Shown: positions 16,773 through 25,101, numbered from the stretch's first letter. The stretch: DNA of 64,000 bases from Paractinoplanes rishiriensis (GCF_016862375.1 NZ_BOMV01000051.1:1-64000), one strand, 5' to 3'. The notes: generated from the letters alone by a model not told the origin. Made by a program: numbers and translations.

Positions 16773-16984
16773 GCCGCCATTGAAGCAGCTGCTAGCCTCC
16801 ATGCCGAGGCGTAGCGGCGAGGTGAGCGGACAGTGATTCAGGCAGCGGTCGAGTTCCGCCGGCTGGTCGGCAAGGTATCGAAATCCAGGAAGGCATGCAG
16901 AAGCTTGACGCCTTCTGGAAGGCGGCTGGAGCGGGAAGCCCGCGAGCAGTTCGGCGGGCCCGAACCAGAGCAGCCAGCTTAGGG
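16773..16984. other. Intergenic stretch between rnpB and the PLP-enzyme gene
   Basis: This stretch lies downstream of the RNase P RNA gene on the minus strand. The only structure seen is a perfect inverted repeat CGCCTTC-TG-GAAGGCG at 16909-16924, which may end rnpB transcription. A short open frame at 16895 on the plus strand is antisense to it and not convincing. Confidence 0.45.
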
Positions 16985-17409
16985 GTGACGGGCGAGCCGG
17001 CCGGTACGCCGGATTCTGTTGCCGGCGACCTGGGTCGCCGGTGGCGGTCATCCATCTCGGCCGACCGTTGCCGGGCGGCTCTTGCGGCCTACCCGCAGGC
17101 TCGGGCGAGCAGCCCTCGAACGCCTGCGCCGGCCGTCACCTTGCGGCGGCGGCCTTGCTTGGCCTTGCTCCGGGTGGGGTTTACCGAGCCACCCCGGTCA
17201 CCCGGGGTGCTGGTGAGCTCTTACCTCACCGTTTCACCCTTACCGGCGCCGCACCGTGGCGCGGGCCGGCGGTCTGTTCTCTGTGGCACTTTCCCGCGGG
17301 TCGCCCCGGGTTGCCGTTAACAACCACCCTGCTCTGCGGAGTCCGGACGTTCCTCGGCGACGCCCCCTGCGGGACACCGACGCGACCGCCCAGCCGACTC
17401 GTCCGTCAC
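16985..17409 (-). ncRNA. rnpB: RNase P RNA (bacterial type A)
   Basis: Read on the minus strand, the segment starts with the P1 5' strand GTGACGGACGAGTCGGC and ends with the matching 3' strand GCCGGCTCGCCCGTCAC (15 of 17 positions pair). It contains the universally conserved core pieces: GAGGAACGTCCGGACTCC followed by AGAGCAGGGTGG near the 5' end, GGGAAAGTGCCACAGA in the middle, and ACAGAATCCGGC before the 3' end. The length is about 425 nt, as in other actinobacteria. The RNA is the catalytic subunit that matures tRNA 5' ends. A promoter lies 6 bp upstream of the inferred 5' end. Confidence 0.95.
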
Positions 17410-17414
17410 CGCCA

Positions 17415-17442
17415 ATCCTACGGGCGCCGCCGACGACGTAAA
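17415..17442 (-). promoter_or_regulatory. Promoter of rnpB
   Basis: On the minus strand, a -35-like TTTACG (17437-17442) and a -10 TAGGAT (17415-17420) are separated by 16 bp. TAGGAT is an excellent actinobacterial housekeeping -10, and the predicted start lies at about 17409, exactly the 5' end of the P1 helix. The element overlaps the leader of the divergent TauE/SafE gene (ATG 17455). Confidence 0.7.
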
Positions 17443-17454
17443 TTCGGACCCACC

Positions 17455-18219
17455 ATGGATCTTCTGCACATCGTTCTGCTGATCGCCGCCGGTGTCGCCG
17501 CCGGCGCGGTGAACGCGATCGCCGGCGGTGGCTCGCTGATCACGTTCCCGACGCTGCTGGCCACCGGATTGCCGTCGGTGGACGCCAACGTGACGAACTC
17601 GGTCTCGGTGTTCCCGGGTTACGTGTCGAGCGTGGTGGGCAGCCGGGCCGACCTGGCCGGGCAGGGTCGCCGGCTGCGCACGATCCTGCCGACCAGCATG
17701 GCCGGCACCGTCGGCGGCTGCGCCCTGCTGCTGCTCACCCCGGCCGCGGCGTTCGATCTCGTGGTGCCGTTCCTGGTGCTCGGCGCGGCCGCCACGCTCG
17801 CCTTCCAGGAGCGGCTGCGCGGGCTGGTCGGCCATCCGCGGCAGATGTCGCCACGCCGGGCCGCGATCACGCTGCAGGCCGTGGTGTTCGCGGGCGCGAT
17901 CTACGGCGGCTACTTCGGCGCCGCGCTCGGTGTCATGTATGTGGCGGCGCTCGCCCTGATCCTGGACGAGCCGCTGCAGCGGATCAACGCCCTCAAGAAT
18001 GTGCTGTCGGCCGCCGTGGGCCTGGTCACCGTCGTGGTTTTCGCGATCTTCGCGCAGGTCCATTGGGGTGCCGCGCTCACGCTGGCACCGGCCACCATCC
18101 TGGGCGGGTACGCGGGGGCGCGTCTCGCCCGCCGGCTGCCCGCCCGGGTGCTGCGCTTCGTGATCGTCTCCTTCGGCACGGCCATCGGCCTGCTGCTGCT
18201 GTACCGCGCGTTCACGTAG
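17455..18219 (+). CDS. TauE/SafE (TSUP) family membrane exporter
   Basis: The product has 254 residues and about eight transmembrane helices in two repeats of the TSUP fold. The first repeat shows AGGGSLITFPTLLATGLP and the second GGYFGAALGVMYVAAL, both conserved Gly-rich motifs of the family. Members export sulfite, sulfonates or related organosulfur anions, but the substrate here is unknown. The ATG at 17455 lies only 46 bp from the rnpB 5' end on the other strand. The frame extends far upstream through the antisense of rnpB and that part is not translated. It converges with the dehydratase gene (gap 7 bp). Confidence 0.85.
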   Translation: MDLLHIVLLIAAGVAAGAVNAIAGGGSLITFPTLLATGLPSVDANVTNSVSVFPGYVSSVVGSRADLAGQGRRLRTILPTSMAGTVGGCALLLLTPAAAFDLVVPFLVLGAAATLAFQERLRGLVGHPRQMSPRRAAITLQAVVFAGAIYGGYFGAALGVMYVAALALILDEPLQRINALKNVLSAAVGLVTVVVFAIFAQVHWGAALTLAPATILGGYAGARLARRLPARVLRFVIVSFGTAIGLLLLYRAFT

Positions 18220-18226
18220 GCCGGAC

Positions 18227-19147
18227 CTAGGCGGTCAGGTCGGCCGGGTTGGTGTTGGCGCCGCAGAGCAGGACCACGACGCGCTCGCCGGGGGCCGGCA
18301 GGTACGCACCCGAGGTCATCGCGGCCAGCGCCGCCGCGGTGCCGTGCTCGACCGCGAGGCGGTAGTCCTCCCAGAGCCGGCGCCGGGCGTCGACGATGGC
18401 CTTGTCGTCCACCAGCACCGAGCCGATGCCGGCGTCCCGGGCCAGCTCGAACGCGATCCGGCCGGCCCGCCGGGCACCCAGCGAGTCGGCCGCCACCCCG
18501 GCCACCGGCACGTCCACCGGCTCGCCGGTCCGCAGCGCCTCGGACAGCGCCGCCGACGTGATCGGTTCGACCCCGACCACCCGGGCCCGGTCGCGCAGTG
18601 CCGCGATCACGCCGGCGATCAGGCCACCGCCGCCGACCGCGACCAGCACGGTGTCGAAGCCCGGCAGCTGCTCGGCCAGTTCCAGGCCGATCGTGCCGTT
18701 GCCGGCCACCATGGCCGGGTCGTCGTAGGCGTGGCAGAACAGGGCGCCGGAGGCCTCGGTGGCGAGGACCGCTTGGGTGTACGCCTCGGCGTACTCGTTG
18801 CCGGCCTGGACCACCCGGGCGCCGAGCTTGCGCAGCTTGGCAACCTTGACGGCGGGCGCGGTCTCGGGGGCGTACACCTCGGCGGCGACGCCGAGCTCGC
18901 GGGCCGCGTACGCGGCGGCCAGGCCGGCATTGCCCCCCGACGCGGTCACGATGCCGGCTGGTGGGAGGGCGCCGCGCTCGGCGGCGGCGAGGATCTGATT
19001 GAACATGCCCCGGGTCTTGAAGCTCCCGGCGTGCTGCGTGTGCTCGAGCTTGAACCAGAGCTGACGGTCGGCCTGCAGGACGGGTGTCCGGCGGACCCGG
19101 GTGCCGATGCGCTGTGCCGCTGCCCGTACGTCGTCGGTGTCAATCAT
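18227..19147 (-). CDS. Threonine/serine dehydratase-like PLP enzyme
   Basis: The product has 306 residues: fold-type II PLP enzyme without the C-terminal ACT regulatory domain, i.e. the catabolic/serine-racemase-like length. The PLP Lys is in HAGSFKTRGMFNQ, the stacking Asn-Gly region in TASGGNAGLAAAY and the tetraglycine phosphate loop in VLVAVGGGGLIAG. It converts threonine or serine to the 2-oxo acid and ammonia, or racemises serine. It lies 11 bp downstream of the GAPDH-like gene on the same strand, so the two probably form an operon. Confidence 0.84.
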   Translation of the reverse strand: MIDTDDVRAAAQRIGTRVRRTPVLQADRQLWFKLEHTQHAGSFKTRGMFNQILAAAERGALPPAGIVTASGGNAGLAAAYAARELGVAAEVYAPETAPAVKVAKLRKLGARVVQAGNEYAEAYTQAVLATEASGALFCHAYDDPAMVAGNGTIGLELAEQLPGFDTVLVAVGGGGLIAGVIAALRDRARVVGVEPITSAALSEALRTGEPVDVPVAGVAADSLGARRAGRIAFELARDAGIGSVLVDDKAIVDARRRLWEDYRLAVEHGTAAALAAMTSGAYLPAPGERVVVLLCGANTNPADLTA

Positions 19148-19158
19148 CGACGACGACT

Positions 19159-20217
19159 CTAGGCGATACTCCAGCTCACGCGCCTGGATGAGACGGCCGA
19201 GGGTTCACCTACCAGGCGCGCGAGGTCGAGTAATCGGTTCGAGAAGCCCCACTCGTTGTCGAACCAGCCGCGCACCTTGACCCCGCCGTCCGCGGTGACC
19301 TGGGTGCCGGACGGGTCGAACAGGCAGGACGCCGGGTTGTTCTTCACGTCGATCGACACCGTCGGGTCGGGGTCGTACGCGAGCACCCGGCGCAGCGGAC
19401 CGGCCGCGGCCTCGGCCATCGCCCGGTTGACCTCCTCGACGCTCACCGGGCGGTCGGTCTGGCCGGACAGTTCGGCCAGCGAGCCGATCGGGGTGGGTAC
19501 GCAGTAGTAGCTGTAGCGCATTTCGCCGATCTCGGGCAGCGCCACCCGCACCAGGTCACCGACCACGTAGTTGTGCGGGATGATGCTCTCGCCGGTGGCC
19601 CGGCCCAGCCGCGGGTCGTCGCGCGAGGTGCCGACCACAGCGTCCTGTCCCTTGGCCCAGCCCTGGACGGCGAGCACGACCGACGTGTTGACGCCGCACA
19701 GCCCGAACCGGTCGAGCAGCACCTTGGCCATCACGGTGAGCGCGTTCACCCCGCAGGAGCCGGGCGAGACCACGTCGTGCAGGTCGGGGTCGTAGGTGTG
19801 GTGGTTGGCGCCGTAGACCAGGAACGCGTCCGGGTCGTCGGCGGACGCGCTGATCACGACCTTGCGGGCGCCGCCGTGCGAGATGTGGGTGCGGGCCGCG
19901 GAACCGGCCCGGAACTGCCCGGTGGCCTCGATGACGACGTCGACACCGGCGTCCGCCCACGGAATGCGTTCCGGTCTTGAATGGTGGAACACACGGATCG
20001 CATGGTCATTGACGACCAGCTGATCGGTGCGTGCCGTGACGGTACCGGGAAATGCGCCGCGAATGCTGTCCCGGCGCAGCCCGTAGGCCATTTTCTCGGC
20101 CGACGCAAGGTCGTTCACGGCGGCAATGGATATCCCCGAATCGGAGTTCGCGGCGAGTATCCGGGTGATACTGCGGCCGATCCGGCCTAATCCGTTGATG
20201 CCGATCGTGACAGTCAT
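19159..20217 (-). CDS. Divergent glyceraldehyde-3-phosphate dehydrogenase-like protein
   Basis: The protein has 352 residues. The NAD-binding start TIGINGLGRIGRSITRI and the C-terminal WFDNEWGFSNRLLDL are clearly GAPDH. The catalytic core is not canonical. The usual S-C-T-T-N is SPGSCGVNAL (Cys155 kept, the Thr after it lost). The catalytic His of the H-A-Y-T segment is replaced by Gln185 in VLAVQGWAKGQD, and the phosphate-binding Arg of the R-V-P-T/V-P segment is Cys239 in YYCVPTPIGS. It should still bind NAD and may act on another aldehyde or serve a non-enzymatic role. It is probably co-transcribed with the dehydratase downstream. Housekeeping GAPDH is expected elsewhere in the genome. Confidence 0.85.
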   Translation of the reverse strand: MTVTIGINGLGRIGRSITRILAANSDSGISIAAVNDLASAEKMAYGLRRDSIRGAFPGTVTARTDQLVVNDHAIRVFHHSRPERIPWADAGVDVVIEATGQFRAGSAARTHISHGGARKVVISASADDPDAFLVYGANHHTYDPDLHDVVSPGSCGVNALTVMAKVLLDRFGLCGVNTSVVLAVQGWAKGQDAVVGTSRDDPRLGRATGESIIPHNYVVGDLVRVALPEIGEMRYSYYCVPTPIGSLAELSGQTDRPVSVEEVNRAMAEAAAGPLRRVLAYDPDPTVSIDVKNNPASCLFDPSGTQVTADGGVKVRGWFDNEWGFSNRLLDLARLVGEPSAVSSRRVSWSIA

Positions 20218-20319
20218 CGAAGGCTCCTAGGCCGCTGGTGATCCGGTGCATGGCGCGCGCCGGCAGGCAGGCCGGGTTGCCCCGGGGCCACCCGCCGTCA
20301 CGCCCTCGACACTATGAGT

Positions 20320-20334
20320 CGTGCAACTTGCACG
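20320..20334. promoter_or_regulatory. 15-bp perfect palindrome upstream of the GAPDH-like gene
   Basis: CGTGCAACTTGCACG at 20320-20334 is a perfect palindrome around a central C. It lies about 100 bp upstream of the GAPDH-like start at 20217. Its size and symmetry fit a LacI/GalR- or MarR-type operator. No regulator gene is adjacent. Confidence 0.5.
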
Positions 20335-20440
20335 TCAACGCACGGGATGTCACACGGGTGAATGTGAAACACGGAAGTGCAGGTCGGGCGTACTGTGCGT
20401 GGGTGAATAGGGTCTATCGGTCATTGGTGGTGCTTGATAC

Positions 20441-20520
20441 GAATTCTCGGCCGGTCTTCGTCTTCCGGATGAGCTGCGCGTTTTCCGGCCAAGGCAGTGT
20501 CTTTTACTGATCGAGAATTC
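20441..20520. repeat. Split 9-bp inverted repeat
   Basis: GAATTCTCG (20441-20449) and its exact complement CGAGAATTC (20512-20520) are 62 bp apart in the same intergenic stretch. They could be paired binding sites or the base of a long hairpin. No function is assigned. Confidence 0.35.
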
Positions 20521-20716
20521 CAAGCGGGACGCGGCACCGCGGTATTCCGGAAACCGCTCACCGCGTGGCGGCAATCACCCGGGTGAGTGCGCGGTGCAGA
20601 GACTGCAGCGCGCCCGACGGCCGCCGAGCGCGGACTCTGATCGGCAAACCGGCCGCATGATGCGCTTTCGTCCGTAATGCTCTCCAGTGAGGGCAGACGG
20701 GGAAGAAGGGCGCGCG

Positions 20717-21850
20717 GTGGCGGAGGAGACCAAGCCGGTCGAGTCGGTCCGGCAGTTCCGGCGATTCGCGCTGGCGGTGTGCGTGATCGGGGTGCTCGTG
20801 CAACTCGGGCTCACCGCGTACTACCTCGGCATGGGGCACAAGGCGCAGCCGCACCACGTGCCGGTGGGCCTGGTCTCGTCGGCGGCCAAGCGGCCCGCGG
20901 TGATCGGCCTGCTGGACCGGAACGACCATTTCAAGGTCACCGACTACGCCTCCGCGGACGACCTGATCGTGGCGATCAAGCGGCGCGACGTCTACGGCGG
21001 AGTCGATGTCACCGGCTCGCGTCCGCATCTCTACGTGGCCAGTGCCGCCGGCGTCCCGGCTGCCTCCCTGCTGCGCAGCACCTACACCGCGGTGGTCCAG
21101 CAGCAGACCGCCGCCACGCTGGCCGAACTGGCCGGCGAGGACGAGGACATGACGGTGGCCCGGGCGCAGGAACTCAACACGCCACCGGACATCACCGACG
21201 TGGTGCCGTTGCCCACCGATGACGTGAACGGCGTCTCGCTCGGCTTCCTCACCCAGGCGCTCGCGCTCGGCGGCACGATCGCCTCGATGGGCCTGGGCCG
21301 GTTGATCCCGCGTACCAGGCGGTCCTGGCGGCGCGGCATCGCGCACGTCTCCATCCTGGCCGTGTACGCGGTCGGCTCGGCCGCCGTGGTGCTCTGGTCG
21401 ATGACCTGGTTCGGCGTCGGCACCACCGCCGACCGGGGCGAGATGCTGGCCATCTTCTCCCTGATCTCGCTGGCCATCACGGCGTCCACGGCCGGCGCGG
21501 TGGCGCTGCTCGGCCCGGCCGGCGCGCTGGTCGGCGTCATGTACTTCACGCTCGGCACGGTCATCTCGGGGGCCAGCATCCTGCCCGAGTTCCTGCCGGC
21601 CCTCGGCCGGATCGTGGGCGAGCATCTGCCGACCGGCGCCGGCGTTCAGGCGGTACGCGACAACCTGTACTTCCCGGCCGCCGACATCAACCGGCACCTG
21701 CTCACCCTGGGCCTGTACGCGGGCATCGGCGCGCTGATCGTGCTGATCACCAACATGCTGCCGAACCGGCGGAACAGCACCAGCGAGGTCGATCTCGAAC
21801 TGGTCGAGCGGCTCGAGGGCAGCGAGCGCCGGGAGCCGGTTCCGCTCTAA
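20717..21850 (+). CDS. ABC-2/YhgE-Pip-like (DUF3533-type) membrane protein
   Basis: The product has 377 residues. One N-terminal transmembrane helix (about 18-38, ALAVCVIGVLVQLGLTAYYL) is followed by an extracellular domain of about 150 residues and then five or six helices up to about residue 350, with a short acidic/basic cytoplasmic tail. This is the layout of YhgE/Pip-like permeases, often linked to export of lipids or type VII-type substrates. GTG 20717 is preceded by GGAAGAAGGG with a 6-bp spacer, so it is preferred over the GTG at 20687. No ATPase subunit is adjacent. Confidence 0.75.
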   Translation: MAEETKPVESVRQFRRFALAVCVIGVLVQLGLTAYYLGMGHKAQPHHVPVGLVSSAAKRPAVIGLLDRNDHFKVTDYASADDLIVAIKRRDVYGGVDVTGSRPHLYVASAAGVPAASLLRSTYTAVVQQQTAATLAELAGEDEDMTVARAQELNTPPDITDVVPLPTDDVNGVSLGFLTQALALGGTIASMGLGRLIPRTRRSWRRGIAHVSILAVYAVGSAAVVLWSMTWFGVGTTADRGEMLAIFSLISLAITASTAGAVALLGPAGALVGVMYFTLGTVISGASILPEFLPALGRIVGEHLPTGAGVQAVRDNLYFPAADINRHLLTLGLYAGIGALIVLITNMLPNRRNSTSEVDLELVERLEGSERREPVPL

Positions 21851-21887
21851 GCCTCATCCCGGGCGGACCGCTACCGATCGAACCGGC

Positions 21888-22502
21888 ATGTCCGTACGCA
21901 CCCGCGTCACCGTCCCGCTGCGCTTCGCCGACGGTTATTCGGCCACCGCCAAGGTGATCACGTTCACCGGGCTGGCCGACGGCAAGGAGCACCTGGCCCT
22001 CGCGTTCGGCGAGCCGGCCACCGACCGGGTCCCGCTGGTGCGGCTGCACTCCGAGTGCCTCACCGGTGACGTCTTCGGCTCGCAGCGCTGCGACTGCGGT
22101 CCCCAGCTGCGCGAGGCGGTCGACCGGATCGAGCAGACCGGCGGCTACCTGCTCTACCTGCGGCAGGAGGGTCGTGGCATCGGCCTCTACGCCAAGCTGG
22201 ACGCGTACGCGCTGCAGGAGCAGGGCCTGGACACGTACGAGGCGAACCGGGCGCTCGGGCACGGCGACGACGAACGGGACTACACCGCGGCGGCGCAGAT
22301 GCTGGACGTGCTCGGCGTCACCACGGTCGACCTGCTGACCAACAACCCGGACAAACCGGCGGCTCTGCGGGCGGCCGGCGTCGAGGTGCGCGAGGTGGTC
22401 CCGACCGGGGTGTACGCGTCCGCGGCGAATGTCCGCTATCTCGAGGCCAAGGTCGAGCAGACCCGGCACACGATCGCGCTGCCACTGGCCGGCCGACTTT
22501 AG
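21888..22502 (+). CDS. ribA: GTP cyclohydrolase II
   Basis: The 204-residue protein is the stand-alone form of RibA, without a fused DHBP synthase. The zinc ligands are C-L-T-G-D-V-F-G-S-Q-R-C-D-C (Cys-x10-Cys-x-Cys). YLRQEGRGIGLYAKL contains the Gln-Glu-Gly-Arg-Gly-Ile-Gly catalytic loop, and LTNNPDKPAAL closes the GTP site. It opens GTP to 2,5-diamino-6-ribosylamino-pyrimidinone phosphate, formate and pyrophosphate, the first step of riboflavin synthesis. No other rib gene or FMN riboswitch is visible here, so it may be a second copy. Confidence 0.92.
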   Translation: MSVRTRVTVPLRFADGYSATAKVITFTGLADGKEHLALAFGEPATDRVPLVRLHSECLTGDVFGSQRCDCGPQLREAVDRIEQTGGYLLYLRQEGRGIGLYAKLDAYALQEQGLDTYEANRALGHGDDERDYTAAAQMLDVLGVTTVDLLTNNPDKPAALRAAGVEVREVVPTGVYASAANVRYLEAKVEQTRHTIALPLAGRL

Positions 22503-22544
22503 GTTTCCGGCTCAGATTTCCCGGGTGACGCCGAACGGAACTGC

Positions 22545-23144
22545 GTGGGAATCGAGGGAGTGAACCAGCGGATCGCCGACATCCAGAGCCGGATGATCGC
22601 GCTCCAGACCCAACAGACCGCGACGCGTACGGCGCAGAGCCAGACCACCACGACCGGTGCCGGCGGCAACGACTTCGCCAGCATCCTGAACGACGCCGTG
22701 GCCGCCAACCCGGCGTCGACCGGCTCGTACAAGCTGAACAGCAAGGGCATCCCCACCGACCTGGCCGCGTACGGCAACGGGAAGATCCCGGCCAGCGCCC
22801 TGGAGCAGGTCGGCAACACCCGGCACAAGCTGTGGGCGCCGGCCGCGCAGGGGCTGACCCGGATGATCGCCGACGCCGAGCGGGACGGCGTGAAGATCGG
22901 CATCACCGACTCCTACCGCCCCTACGAGGAGCAGGTCGACCTGGCCCGGCGCAAGGGCCTCTACTCGCAGGGCGGGCTGGCGGCCAAGCCCGGCACCAGC
23001 GATCACGGTTGGGGCATGGCCACCGACCTCGACCTGAACCCGAAGGCGCTGGACTGGATGCGCAAGAACGCGGACCGGTACGGCTTCGTCGAGGACACCC
23101 CGCGGGAGAGCTGGCACTGGGCGTTCAAGCCCAAGGCCGTCTAG
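22545..23144 (+). CDS. M15-family D,D-carboxypeptidase (VanY-like) with flagellar-type N-terminus
   Basis: The product has 199 residues. The C-terminal domain (about 80-199) is a VanY/M15B peptidase: DSYRPYEEQVDLARRKG, then GTSDHGWGMATDLDL (zinc His and Asp in S-D-H-G-x-G-x-A-x-D) and E-S-W-H-W, which gives the catalytic Glu and last zinc His. There is no Sec signal peptide. Instead the N-terminus is GIEGVNQRIADIQSRMIALQ, then a Thr/Gln-rich linker and FASILNDAVA. That resembles the N-terminus of muramidase-like proteins encoded in actinobacterial flagellar clusters (recalled similarity). It presumably trims peptidoglycan stem peptides. The start is GTG 22545. Confidence 0.82.
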   Translation: MGIEGVNQRIADIQSRMIALQTQQTATRTAQSQTTTTGAGGNDFASILNDAVAANPASTGSYKLNSKGIPTDLAAYGNGKIPASALEQVGNTRHKLWAPAAQGLTRMIADAERDGVKIGITDSYRPYEEQVDLARRKGLYSQGGLAAKPGTSDHGWGMATDLDLNPKALDWMRKNADRYGFVEDTPRESWHWAFKPKAV

Positions 23145-23149
23145 GTTTC

Positions 23150-23947
23150 TCAGGCCCGGGCCAGCACTTCGCCGTGCAGCAGGGAGAGCCAGCCGTCCGG
23201 GTCGGCGGCCCACTGCCGCCAACCGTCCGAGATCCGCTGCAGGTCGTCCGGGGTCGCGGCGCCGGTGCGCCGGGCGGTGGCGGCCATGTCGGACTTCAGG
23301 ATCCGGTCGGCCCACAGGCCACCCCACCACGCGCGGTCCTCGGCGGTGGCGAAACACCACGTGCTCGACGACGCGGTGACGTCGGTGAAGCCGGCCGCGC
23401 GGGCCCACGCGTGCAACCGGCGTCCGGCGTCGGGTTCGCCGCCGTTGCCGCGGGCGATCCGCTCGTACAGGGCCAGCCAGTCGGTCAGCGCCGGTGACTC
23501 GGGGAACCAGGTGAACGCGGCGTAGTCGCTGTCGCGGACCGCGACCAGTCCGCCCGGGCGGGTCACCCGGCGCATCTCGCGCAGCGCCGCCACCGGGTCG
23601 GTCACGTGCTGGAGCACCTGGTGGGCGTGCACCACGTCGAACGTGTCGTCCGGAAAGTCCAGCGCGTGCACGTCGCCCACCGCGAACGTCACGTTCGTCA
23701 GGCCGCGCCGGTCGATCTCGGCGCGGGCCAGATCGAGAGCCGCGTCAGTGATCTCCACGGCGGTCACCCGGGCCGGTGTGACGATCGTCGCGAGGTCGGC
23801 CGTGATGGTGCCGGGGCCGCAACCGATGTCCAGCACCGTGGCGCCGGAGGAAAGATGCGGCAGGAGGTACGCCGCCGAATTCTCTGCGGTGCGCCAGCGG
23901 TGCGAGCGCAAGACCGACTCGTGATGCCCGTGCGTGTACGTCGCCAT
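23150..23947 (-). CDS. Class I SAM-dependent methyltransferase
   Basis: The product has 265 residues. Motif I is VLDIGCGPGTITADLA and motif II an acidic strand end VTAVEIT. GDVHALDFPDDTFDVVHAHQVLQHV spans motifs III-IV, as in UbiE/Coq5-like (Methyltransf_11) enzymes. The tail has a Trp-rich substrate region (WFPESPALTDW and W-W-G-G-L-W). The substrate is unknown. It is divergent from asd with a gap of 112 bp, and convergent with the M15 peptidase gene (6 bp). Confidence 0.85.
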   Translation of the reverse strand: MATYTHGHHESVLRSHRWRTAENSAAYLLPHLSSGATVLDIGCGPGTITADLATIVTPARVTAVEITDAALDLARAEIDRRGLTNVTFAVGDVHALDFPDDTFDVVHAHQVLQHVTDPVAALREMRRVTRPGGLVAVRDSDYAAFTWFPESPALTDWLALYERIARGNGGEPDAGRRLHAWARAAGFTDVTASSSTWCFATAEDRAWWGGLWADRILKSDMAATARRTGAATPDDLQRISDGWRQWAADPDGWLSLLHGEVLARA

Positions 23948-24059
23948 GCCCTCGAAGCTAACCCCGCTGTCTCCCTATGTGAGACCAGAATCCCGCTATT
24001 TGGACGGTGTCGGATTATGTGATTTCCCGCCGGGCAGCTCAGGACGTACTTTTGTGCGC

Positions 24060-25085
24060 ATGAGGATCGGCATTGTGGGCGCGACGGGACAGGTCGGCGG
24101 CGTCATGCGCCGCATCCTGGCCGAGCGCAGTTTTCCGGCAGACCAGCTCCGGCTTTTCGCTTCGGCGCGCAGCGCCGGGCGCACGCTGCCGTGGCGGGAC
24201 GGCGAGATAACGGTCGAGGACGCGTCGACGGCCGACTATCGCGGTCTCGACATCGTTCTCTTCTCGGCCGGCAAGGGCAGCTCCAAAGAGCTCGCGCCGC
24301 GGGTGGCCGAGTCCGGCGCCGTCGTCATCGACAACTCGTCGGCCTGGCGGATGGACCCCGAGGTGCCGCTCGTCGTCTCCGAGGTCAACCCGGACGCGGC
24401 CCGCAACCGTCCGCGCGGCATCATCGCCAACCCCAACTGCACCACGATGGCCGCCATGCCGGTGCTCCGCCCGCTGCACGACGAGGCCGGACTGGTCGCC
24501 ATGGTCGCCACCACCTACCAGGCGGTCTCCGGTGCCGGTCTGGCCGGCGTGAGCGAACTCGACGAGCAGGTCAAGAAGGTGTCCGACCGGGCCACCGAGT
24601 TGACCCACGACGGGTCGGCCGCGGAGTTCCCGGAACCGCGCTCGTTCGCCAGACCGATCGCGTTCAACGTGCTCCCGCTCGCCGGCTCGATCGTCGACGA
24701 CGGTCTCGGCGAGACCGACGAGGAACAGAAACTGCGCAACGAGAGCCGCAAGATCCTCGACCTCCCGTCGCTGCTGGTGTCCGGCACGTGCGTGCGGGTG
24801 CCGGTGTTCACCGGGCACTCGCTGCAGATCAACGCGCGGTTCGCCCGGCCGATCAGCCCACAGCGCGCGGTCGAACTGCTCGCCACCGCGCCCGGCGTGG
24901 AACTCTCCGACGTGCCGACGCCGCTGCAGGCGGCCGGACGGGATCCCTCGTACGTGGGCCGGATCCGCGCCGACGAGACGGTGGCGAACGGCCTCGCTCT
25001 GTTCGTCTCGAACGACAATCTGCGCAAGGGTGCTGCCCTCAATGCGGTGCAGGTAGCCGAGTTGGTGGCCGCGGAACTGCGGTAA
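24060..25085 (+). CDS. asd: Aspartate-semialdehyde dehydrogenase
   Basis: The product has 341 residues. The NADP-binding start is MRIGIVGATGQVGGVMRRIL. The catalytic Cys is in IANPNCTTMAAMPVLRPL, and TTYQAVSGAGLAGVSEL and the catalytic His of GTCVRVPVFTGHSLQIN follow in order. It reduces aspartyl phosphate to aspartate semialdehyde, the branch point to lysine, diaminopimelate, threonine and methionine. ATG 24060 is chosen, because upstream in-frame sequence is unrelated. The gene is not next to an aspartokinase gene here. A strong rho-independent terminator follows 17 bp after the stop. Confidence 0.93.
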   Translation: MRIGIVGATGQVGGVMRRILAERSFPADQLRLFASARSAGRTLPWRDGEITVEDASTADYRGLDIVLFSAGKGSSKELAPRVAESGAVVIDNSSAWRMDPEVPLVVSEVNPDAARNRPRGIIANPNCTTMAAMPVLRPLHDEAGLVAMVATTYQAVSGAGLAGVSELDEQVKKVSDRATELTHDGSAAEFPEPRSFARPIAFNVLPLAGSIVDDGLGETDEEQKLRNESRKILDLPSLLVSGTCVRVPVFTGHSLQINARFARPISPQRAVELLATAPGVELSDVPTPLQAAGRDPSYVGRIRADETVANGLALFVSNDNLRKGAALNAVQVAELVAAELR

Positions 25086-25101
25086 CTTCCCGTCTCCCGG
25101 A

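Larger units (their letters stand above)
20218..20716. other. Intergenic regulatory stretch between the GAPDH-like and permease genes
   Basis: About 500 bp without a credible gene. It is less GC-rich around 20340-20520. Two inverted elements are visible: a perfect 15-bp palindrome at 20320-20334 and a split 9-bp inverted repeat at 20441-20449/20512-20520. The ribosome binding site GGAAGAAGGG of the permease gene is at 20701-20710. Confidence 0.5.
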
